DNA from: CAZXYS01 sp964645005
GTDB lineage: Bacteria; Bacteroidota; Ignavibacteria; Kapaibacteriales; UBA2268
Assembly: GCA_964645005.1 (NCBI GenBank)
Contig: CAZXYS010000054.1
Coordinates: forward strand, 1 to 21,816
DNA length: 21,816 nucleotides
Direction of reading: 5' to 3'
Positions within the stretch are counted from its first letter, which is position 1; every line of letters starts with the position of its first letter. The notes beneath the pieces were generated by a model, which did no database searches, was not told the origin of the DNA, and saw only the letters and a list, made by a program, of their open reading frames with translations. Below, in pieces: positions 17,167-21,816 of the stretch. The position numbers were made by a program, and so were the translations under genes.

Positions 17167-17780
17167 GGTTTGAAGATTTTAAGATTTATTTGCCAAAGTA
17201 TTTATCAGCCAAATCAACAAAAGAATTATTCGAAGGACTAAAGGATTTTCCTGAAAATATAGATGCAAGAGTCTATACGAGATATCTATCGGATTCCAAT
17301 GTTATTTATCAAGGTGATGGCATTCAAAATCTATTAGTGTTAAATCTTCCATCAACAAAAATAGATACTGCCCCAAGCGTAATTTTATCAAATACCTGTG
17401 ATATGGATTTGTCTCATGAAAGAAATTATAGTGCACAAATAGTTTATTCGCCAATATTCAATTTAAATAAATATAGAAACAAATTACTTAATAAATCTGG
17501 TAAAACGGAAGATCAAATAGATTCTCACATTTTGTCGATCAAGAAACAAATGATAACACAAATCTTTTATTTGCCGGAATATGAAAACATACTTGATGAA
17601 TCTATTGTATTCTTCGATCGTGTCTATAATCTTCCAAATGCTTATATTGATAGAAACAATTTAAATGAAACGAGATTATTCACTTTGAGTGATTATGGCT
17701 TTTATTTGTTTTTGTTAAAATTATCAGTCCACTTTACCAGGATACAGGACAGTGTAGAAAGGAAAAGTTTAAATATGTAA
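17163..17780 (+). CDS. Hypothetical protein, 205 aa, third gene of the TIGR04255 cassette
   Basis: The ATG at 17163 overlaps the preceding stop (ATGA); a TTG at 17151 would add four residues but fits less well. The protein has no signal peptide. Its most striking part is a PSVILSNTCDMDLSHERNYS segment (about residues 71-90), where a strand leads into Ser-Asn-Thr-Cys-Asp and is followed by basic/His residues, then an IVYSPIFNL strand. This looks like an active- or metal-site loop, reminiscent of an S-x-x-CD motif I have seen in uncharacterised proteins, but I cannot name the family. Later features are a helical ILSIKKQMITQIFYLPEY and a terminal YGFYLFLLKLSVHF helix. It is AT-rich like its two partners. 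The function is unknown. Confidence 0.7.
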   Translation: MRFEDFKIYLPKYLSAKSTKELFEGLKDFPENIDARVYTRYLSDSNVIYQGDGIQNLLVLNLPSTKIDTAPSVILSNTCDMDLSHERNYSAQIVYSPIFNLNKYRNKLLNKSGKTEDQIDSHILSIKKQMITQIFYLPEYENILDESIVFFDRVYNLPNAYIDRNNLNETRLFTLSDYGFYLFLLKLSVHFTRIQDSVERKSLNM

Positions 17781-17935
17781 AAATTATTTCAATAGATTTA
17801 TAATTATTGCTGCCAGAATCAATTCTATAAAAAGCTTAGATAAAACAATGCTGCCACATTGTCACCATATCCCCGCCATAAAGACATGCGCTTTTCTTCA
17901 ATTTTGTCATGCTTAAAATTTCCTTCTGACAGATC

Positions 17936-17971
17936 ATTCAAAAATCCTGCAAATATAGCAGGAAATTGAAT
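17936..17971. promoter_or_regulatory. Bipartite inverted repeat upstream of the first hsp20 gene
   Basis: ATTCAA (17936-17941) pairs with TTGAAT (17966-17971), and inside it TCCTGC (17945-17950) pairs with GCAGGA (17958-17963), with small internal bulges and a 7-base loop. It lies 78 bases before the hsp20 start and could be an operator or a leader hairpin. It does not match CIRCE or the HAIR consensus of HspR. Confidence 0.4.
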
Positions 17972-18006
17972 CTGGCACGCTTTTTCTATGTGCATGTACC
18001 AGAATA

Positions 18007-18051
18007 GTTTTTTGACAAAAGTATGATTAAAAAATCAGGAGATAAATTATG
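18007..18051 (+). promoter_or_regulatory. Candidate fourU-like RNA thermometer of hsp20 copy 1
   Basis: In the mRNA, GUUUUUUGA (18007-18015) can pair along its whole length with UCAGGAGAU (18035-18043), masking the AGGAG ribosome site. The 9-bp stem has four G-U pairs and a 19-base loop, so it should be weak and melt on warming. FourU thermometers, first described on the Salmonella hsp20-type gene agsA, pair a U run with the Shine-Dalgarno in this way. Thermal behaviour is inferred, not seen. Confidence 0.4.
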
Positions 18052-18486
18052 ACATTAGTAAGATTTGATCCGTATCGCGGTTTCGAAAGCCTTACCCGCA
18101 AAATGAACAAGGTCATGAACGAGTTCGAAAAAGGCTTTACGCTGGAAACAGGTGGTTTCAATCCACGTGTGGACATAACCGAAGACGATACCAATGTCTA
18201 TCTGCATGCCGAAGTTCCCGGCATGGAAAAAGATGAAGTCAAGGTCAATGTGAACGAAGAAAGAATGTTGACTATCAAAGGCGAAAAGAAAAAGCAGGAA
18301 AAAGAAGACGAGCTAACATACATCAGAAATGAAAGGCAGTTCGGCGATTTTTCAAGATCGTTCCTGCTGCCCGAGAATACGGACCTTGAAAATATTAAGG
18401 CAAAATTCGATTACGGAGTACTGGAAGTGACAATCCCGAAGAAAGAACCCGAAAAACCAAAGGAATTTAACGTGGAAATTTCTTAG
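18049..18486 (+). CDS. Small heat-shock protein Hsp20, copy 1
   Basis: A 145-residue alpha-crystallin-type holdase that binds unfolding proteins and hands them to DnaK. The N-terminal arm (RFDPYRGFESLTRKM) is followed by the alpha-crystallin domain, about 39-131, starting PRVDITEDDTNVYLHAEVPG and containing the conserved closing GVLEVTIPK (123-131). The C-terminus ends V-E-I-S, providing the I/V-x-I anchor used for oligomer assembly. AGGAG (18037-18041) precedes the ATG. It is the first of three tandem hsp20 genes ahead of dnaK, all on the plus strand. The bases around its start (18045-18062) are identical to those of copy 3. Confidence 0.96.
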   Translation: MTLVRFDPYRGFESLTRKMNKVMNEFEKGFTLETGGFNPRVDITEDDTNVYLHAEVPGMEKDEVKVNVNEERMLTIKGEKKKQEKEDELTYIRNERQFGDFSRSFLLPENTDLENIKAKFDYGVLEVTIPKKEPEKPKEFNVEIS

Positions 18487-18495
18487 ATACACGCC

Positions 18496-18529
18496 CACCC
18501 GCTGCCGGTCGAAAGATCGGCAGCGGGTG
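18496..18529 (+). other. Strong intercistronic hairpin with GAAA tetraloop
   Basis: CACCCGCTGCCGGTC (18496-18510) pairs with 18515-18529 over 15 bp with a single G-U pair, capped by a GAAA (GNRA) tetraloop. It is strikingly GC-rich for this intergenic DNA. There is no T-run after it, so full termination is doubtful. It lies ten bases after the first hsp20 stop codon and may protect the upstream message from 3' exonucleases or attenuate transcription into copy 2. Confidence 0.85.
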
Positions 18530-18538
18530 AAACAGGGA

Positions 18539-18570
18539 TATTTTGAAAACAGATAAAGGAGTAAATAATG
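18539..18570 (+). promoter_or_regulatory. Candidate fourU-like RNA thermometer of hsp20 copy 2
   Basis: UAUUUU (18539-18544) can pair with GGAGUA (18558-18563) across a 13-base loop. Four U residues face the GGAG ribosome site directly (pairs U-G, U-A, U-G, U-G), the defining feature of fourU elements. The stem is only 6 bp with three G-U pairs, so it may be too weak to matter alone. Confidence 0.3.
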
Positions 18571-19005
18571 CCAACATTCAGATTCGATCCGTCAAAAGGC
18601 TTTGAGAGCATCGGACGAAAAATGAGCGAAATTGCAGGAGACATTGAATCAGGTATAGATTTTGAAATCGGCGGCTATACGCCACGAGTTGATATTAATG
18701 AAGATGATAACGGAGTATATTTCTTCGCCGAATTACCCGGCGTTAAGAAAGAAAATGTGAAAGTTTCCGTTAGCGTGGACAATGTCCTCACGATAAAAGG
18801 CGAAAAATTCCAGGAAGATGAAAATAAGGAACGCGATCATGTCCGCAGCGAGCGCAAGTTCGGTAATTTCAAGCGCTCGTTCATGCTGCCGGACAATGTG
18901 AGTAAGGAAAGCATCAAGGCTAATTTCCAGGATAGTGTTTTGAGAATTCAATTGGAAAAAGCCGAACCTGAAAAACCAAAAGAATATGAAGTTAATATTT
19001 CATAG
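18568..19005 (+). CDS. Small heat-shock protein Hsp20, copy 2
   Basis: A 145-residue alpha-crystallin-type chaperone that aligns with copy 1 end to end without gaps: both have RFDPxxGFESxxRKM, PRVDI at 39-43, VLTIKGEK/MLTIKGEK at 73-80, and EPEKPKE before the C-terminal I/V-x-I motif (here V-N-I-S). It is a tandem duplicate. One difference stands out: the usually conserved Gly of the GVL motif is Ser (SVLRIQL at 123-129), so its dimer or oligomer contacts may differ. GGAG (18558-18561) lies six bases before the ATG. The gene follows the GAAA hairpin. Confidence 0.95.
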   Translation: MPTFRFDPSKGFESIGRKMSEIAGDIESGIDFEIGGYTPRVDINEDDNGVYFFAELPGVKKENVKVSVSVDNVLTIKGEKFQEDENKERDHVRSERKFGNFKRSFMLPDNVSKESIKANFQDSVLRIQLEKAEPEKPKEYEVNIS

Positions 19006-19034
19006 TTCGAAATCAAGCATAATCAGAAACTTAG

Positions 19035-19076
19035 TTAATTATTATTTAAAATAGATATATAAAGGAGTTAATTATG
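19035..19076 (+). promoter_or_regulatory. Candidate RNA thermometer of hsp20 copy 3
   Basis: UUAAUUAUU (19035-19043) can pair with AGGAGUUAA (19063-19071) with one A-G mismatch and two U-G pairs, covering the ribosome site with a 19-base loop. It is weaker evidence alone than for copy 1, because AU-rich leaders pair easily by chance. Confidence 0.3.
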
Positions 19077-19517
19077 ACATTAGTAAGCAATTATCCCGGA
19101 AGAGAATTCGGTCTGATGAACAGGGAAATGAACAGATTGAGAAATAGATACCGCAATCGCAATATCGGAAGACCCGAACAGAGCGAATTCGTGCCGAAAG
19201 TTGACATCTACGAAGATGAAAACAACGTCTATTTCGATGTGGAAGTTCCCGGAATTCCGAAAGATCATATAAAAGTTAGAGTCACTGATGAAAATGTACT
19301 TTCGATTTCCGGCGAGAAGAAATTCGACGAGGATAAGAATATAAATCTGTGCTGCCGCAGCGAAAGAAGATTCGGCAGCTTTTCAAGGCAGTTTCAAATA
19401 CCGGATAACCTCGAAACTGATAAAATCGAGGCAAAATACAATAACGGCGTGCTGAAACTGGTTTTACCAAAAGTGAAAGAGGAAGAACCGGAAGAAAAAG
19501 AGATTGCAATAAGTTAA
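19074..19517 (+). CDS. Small heat-shock protein Hsp20, copy 3
   Basis: A 147-residue alpha-crystallin-type chaperone, more diverged than copies 1 and 2. The N-terminal arm is very basic and repetitive (Arg/Asn-rich, RLRNRYRNRNIGRPE). The core is intact: VPKVDIYEDENNVYFDVEVPG, LSISGEKK, then NNGVLKLVLPK with the conserved Gly, ending I-A-I-S. It has two adjacent cysteines (NLCCRSERR) that the other copies lack, a possible redox-sensitive spot. GGAG (19064-19067) precedes the ATG, and 18 bases spanning the start codon are identical to copy 1. dnaK follows 159 bases downstream, past a hairpin. Confidence 0.95.
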   Translation: MTLVSNYPGREFGLMNREMNRLRNRYRNRNIGRPEQSEFVPKVDIYEDENNVYFDVEVPGIPKDHIKVRVTDENVLSISGEKKFDEDKNINLCCRSERRFGSFSRQFQIPDNLETDKIEAKYNNGVLKLVLPKVKEEEPEEKEIAIS

Positions 19518-19575
19518 ATCAGGAAAGGCAAATAACACCATAAGTAGTCAAACTAAATATTAGATATTATGAAAA

Positions 19576-19610
19576 GCGGATACAAGGAGGTTAATCCTTC
19601 TTGTATTCGC
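19576..19610 (+). other. 15-bp hairpin between hsp20 copy 3 and dnaK
   Basis: GCGGATACAAGGAGG (19576-19590) pairs with CCTTCTTGTATTCGC (19596-19610) over 15 bp with two G-U pairs and a 5-base loop. No T-run follows. It lies 59 bases after the hsp20 stop and 66 before the dnaK start. It may separate the two messages by termination or processing, or protect the ends. The left arm happens to contain an AGGAGG word, but no plausible start codon follows at a usable distance. Confidence 0.75.
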
Positions 19611-19676
19611 CTTATGTATGAAAGAAAAAAAATTCAAAGTAGTCAAGTTAAATAAAATCAAAAAGGAGGTAATAAT

Positions 19677-21632
19677 ATGGGTAAGATAATAGGAATAGAC
19701 CTTGGAACGACGAATTCGGTAGTAGCAGTAATGGAAGGTTCGAATCCAACGGTCATAACAAACCCGGAAGGCAACCGAACGACACCGTCCATGGTTGGCT
19801 TTGCGAAGAACGGCGAACGTCTTGTCGGTCAGGCAGCAAAGCGCCAGGCGATCACTAATCCGAACAACACGGTATATTCGATAAAGAGATTCATGGGACG
19901 CCGTCCCGATGAAGTTGATGAAGAAAGCGGTATGGTGCCGTTCGAAACGGTTCCGTCCGATGATGGCAATACTGTCAGAGTGAAAATTAATGACAGAGTA
20001 TATTCACCGCCGGAGATTTCCGCTATGGTGCTTCAGAAGATGAAGCAGACTGCGGAAGAATATCTCGGCACCAAGGTTGATGAAGCAGTCATCACTGTGC
20101 CTGCATACTTCAACGACTCGCAGCGCCAGGCAACCAAAGACGCCGGTGAAATTGCAGGATTGAATGTCCGCAGGATTATCAACGAACCTACGGCTGCTTC
20201 TCTGGCTTATGGTCTCGATAAGAAGGGACAGAACATGACAGTAGCAGTCTATGACCTCGGCGGCGGAACATTCGATATTTCGATACTCGAGATTGGCGAA
20301 GGCGTTTTCGAAGTGAAATCGACGCGCGGTGACACTCACCTTGGCGGCGATAACTTCGACCAGCGGCTGATAGACTACCTCGCAGACGAATTCAAGAAGC
20401 AGGAAGGTATAGATGTGCGTCAGGACGCAATGGCTCTGCAAAGACTGCGCGAAGCCGCAGAAAAAGCCAAGACCGAATTGTCACAGATGATGCAGACTGA
20501 TATAAATCTGCCATTCATCACTGCAACACAGGATGGTCCGAAGCACTTCAATATGACAGTTACAAGAGCGAAGTTCGAATCTCTCTGTAACGACCTATTC
20601 GAGAAGACACGCGAACCTGTCGAGCAGGCATTGAAAGATGCCAATATTTCACCTAATGACGTGAATGAAGTTATTCTTGTTGGCGGTTCGACGAGAATTC
20701 CGAAGATACAGGAGATCGTCAAGAATGTCTTCGGTAAGGATCCGTCCAAAGGCGTCAATCCTGATGAAGTTGTCGCAATTGGTGCAGCAATTCAGGCAGG
20801 CGTTCTCGGCGGAGACGTTGAAGACGTGCTGCTGCTGGACGTAACGCCGCTGACTCTCGGTATAGAAACTCTCGGCGGAGTGATGACGCCGATGATACCG
20901 GCAAATACCACTATACCGACGAAGAAAACGGAGACGTTCTCGACTGCATCGGATAATCAGCCGTCGGTAGAGGTGCACGTCCTTCAGGGCGAGCGTCCGA
21001 CAGCTAAGGATAACCGCTCACTCGGACGATTCCACCTTGACGGGATACCGCCTGCGCCGCGCGGAGTGCCGCAGATCGAAGTTACATTCGACATTGACGC
21101 AAACGGCATTCTGAATGTGTCCGCTTCTGACAAAGCTTCCGGCAAACAGCAGAATATTCGTATCGAGTCCTCAAGCGGTTTGTCCAAGGAAGAAGTAGAA
21201 AAGATGAAGACCGAAGCTAAGGAACATGAAGCTGAAGATAAGAAACGTAAAGAAGAAATCGAGAAGCGCAATCAGGCGGACAACCTGATCTATACAACCG
21301 ACAAGCAGCTTAATGAGATGGGCGATAAGATACCGCAAGAGCAGAAGCAGCAGATCGAAGAAGCTAAGAACCGCCTGTCCAATGCTATGAAGGATAATCC
21401 TGACGACCTTCAGGCAGCTATTGACAACCTCAATAATGTCTGGAGCCAGGCTTCACAGCATATTTACCAGGGACAGCAGCAGGGCGCACCCGGCGCCGAA
21501 CAGCAGGGCGCACCCGGCGGCGGTCAGCAGCAAGCAGGCGGCGGACAACATAAGGACGAGAACGTCGAAGAAGCCGACTACACCGTAGTCGATGATGAGA
21601 ATGAGAAAAACAAGAACCGGAATAATCAATAA
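19677..21632 (+). CDS. dnaK: Molecular chaperone DnaK (Hsp70)
   Basis: A 651-residue Hsp70 that binds exposed hydrophobic peptides in an ATP cycle with DnaJ and GrpE. Signatures are in place: GIDLGTTNSVVAV near the start, NEPTAASLAYGLD, DLGGGTFDISIL and VGGSTRIPKIQ in the ATPase domain, then the substrate domain (DVTPLTLGIETLGG) and helical lid. The Gly/Gln-rich linker contains two QQGAPG repeats and leads to EEADYTVVDD, the usual acidic Hsp70 end, followed by an extra 11-residue Asn/Lys-rich tail. AGGAGG (19664-19669) lies seven bases upstream of the ATG. No CIRCE precedes it, and grpE/dnaJ are not adjacent: the gene ends at a strong terminator. Three hsp20 genes upstream suggest shared heat-shock control. 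Confidence 0.98.
   Translation: MGKIIGIDLGTTNSVVAVMEGSNPTVITNPEGNRTTPSMVGFAKNGERLVGQAAKRQAITNPNNTVYSIKRFMGRRPDEVDEESGMVPFETVPSDDGNTVRVKINDRVYSPPEISAMVLQKMKQTAEEYLGTKVDEAVITVPAYFNDSQRQATKDAGEIAGLNVRRIINEPTAASLAYGLDKKGQNMTVAVYDLGGGTFDISILEIGEGVFEVKSTRGDTHLGGDNFDQRLIDYLADEFKKQEGIDVRQDAMALQRLREAAEKAKTELSQMMQTDINLPFITATQDGPKHFNMTVTRAKFESLCNDLFEKTREPVEQALKDANISPNDVNEVILVGGSTRIPKIQEIVKNVFGKDPSKGVNPDEVVAIGAAIQAGVLGGDVEDVLLLDVTPLTLGIETLGGVMTPMIPANTTIPTKKTETFSTASDNQPSVEVHVLQGERPTAKDNRSLGRFHLDGIPPAPRGVPQIEVTFDIDANGILNVSASDKASGKQQNIRIESSSGLSKEEVEKMKTEAKEHEAEDKKRKEEIEKRNQADNLIYTTDKQLNEMGDKIPQEQKQQIEEAKNRLSNAMKDNPDDLQAAIDNLNNVWSQASQHIYQGQQQGAPGAEQQGAPGGGQQQAGGGQHKDENVEEADYTVVDDENEKNKNRNNQ
21477..21519. repeat. 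Exact 19-bp direct repeat within the dnaK C-terminal linker
   Basis: Bases 21477-21495 recur exactly at 21501-21519 (24-bp period), encoding the repeated QQGAPG of the flexible DnaK tail. It is an in-frame 8-codon duplication, likely to vary in copy number between strains. Confidence 0.85.
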
Positions 21633-21661
21633 TTAAAGATAAATATTGATTGAGATGTTGC

Positions 21662-21691
21662 AAAAAGCCGCCCGAGAGGGCGGCTTTTTTT
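21662..21691 (+). terminator. Strong rho-independent terminator after dnaK
   Basis: A perfect 12-bp stem, AAAAAGCCGCCC (21662-21673) with 21678-21689, a GAGA loop and seven T residues at 21685-21691. The A-run on the left side means it could also work on the minus strand. Confidence 0.95.
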
Positions 21692-21701
21692 GGAATAACA
21701 C

Positions 21702-21738
21702 AAAAAAAGCGGAACCCAAACTAAATTGAGTCCCGCTT
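21702..21738 (-). terminator. Rho-independent terminator of the minus-strand gene entering from the right
   Basis: Read on the minus strand, 21738-21726 pairs with 21719-21707 over 13 bp (two G-U pairs, 6-base loop), followed by a T-run (complement of the A-run 21702-21708). It starts 23 bases after the stop codon of the partial gene at 21762. Confidence 0.85.
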
Positions 21739-21761
21739 AATTCTATAATAAATCTTACAGC

Positions 21762-21816
21762 TTACTTCTGCACAACTATTTTCTTAGTCGCTGTGAAGTG
21801 CTCGGACTTCATCTTG
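21762..21816 (-). CDS. C-terminal end of a T9SS-sorted secreted protein (partial)
   Basis: The minus strand from the window edge reads KMKSEHFTATKKIVVQK followed by TAA (21764-21762). This is the characteristic last strand of a T9SS type A sorting domain (aromatic, then T-KK-hydrophobic cluster and a final Lys). Only 17 residues are in the window, so the rest of the protein is unknown. The frame is supported by the terminator immediately downstream. Confidence 0.65.
   Translation of the reverse strand, partial: KMKSEHFTATKKIVVQK

Noticed and set aside
17973..17988. TGGCACG followed by a T-rich stretch before hsp20 copy 1, like a sigma-54 promoter
   Set aside because: The -24 half is a perfect match, but the essential GC of the -12 element is absent (TTCTA instead of TTGCA), so a functional sigma-54 promoter is unlikely.
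18012..18017. TTGACA before hsp20 copy 1 as a -35 box
   Set aside because: A -10 at normal spacing would fall on the ribosome site, leaving no leader; no suitable -10 is present.

Overview
The window reads as chromosome from a low-GC member of the Bacteroidota/Chlorobiota/Ignavibacteria/Kapabacteria lineage. The basis is three proteins ending in type IX secretion (T9SS) C-terminal sorting domains (6103-8208, 13840-14927 and the partial gene at 21762-21816, all on the minus strand), a YbeY with the Asp-for-His variant I associate with Bacteroidota, and AT-rich intergenic DNA with strong AGGAGG ribosome sites on highly expressed genes. No plasmid, phage or CRISPR features are visible. The exact phylum is an inference.

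Layout. 1-182 is mobile-element debris: one end of an IS21-like element (two 23-bp direct repeats, TG...CA-type terminus at 119) sits inside the start of another transposase gene, leaving 21 codons. A tRNA-Arg(CCU) follows at 387-460 on the minus strand, just downstream of ybeY and a Smg/DUF494 gene. Then come an unrecognised 148-aa protein and trmB. Divergent from trmB is the groES-groEL operon, headed by a perfect CIRCE operator and closed by a strong terminator. A 189-aa Ala/Gly/Val-rich amphipathic protein follows, then a 701-aa secreted Omp28-like protein on the opposite strand.

The centre (8.6-14.9 kb) holds an MFSD1-like MFS transporter, an M29 metallo-aminopeptidase, a lipoprotein L,D-transpeptidase with a following EamA-type permease, and a T9SS cargo gene whose signal peptide is out of frame with its body.

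From 15.1 kb there is a small four-cysteine protein plus rubrerythrin-like ferritin pair. Next is a very AT-rich three-gene cassette (16131-17780) starting with a TIGR04255-like gene, the best candidate for an undescribed accessory system. Then comes a second chaperone block: three hsp20 genes in tandem and dnaK. The ribosome sites of all three hsp20 genes can be folded into weak U-rich hairpins resembling fourU RNA thermometers, and two strong hairpins without U-tracts lie between the genes of this block. CIRCE (HrcA-type) control is seen only for groESL, so the two chaperone blocks appear to be regulated differently. Together the genes cover protein folding (GroESL, DnaK, Hsp20), RNA and ribosome maturation (YbeY, TrmB), envelope modification and secretion (LDT, T9SS cargo) and iron/oxidative-stress handling (rubrerythrin).
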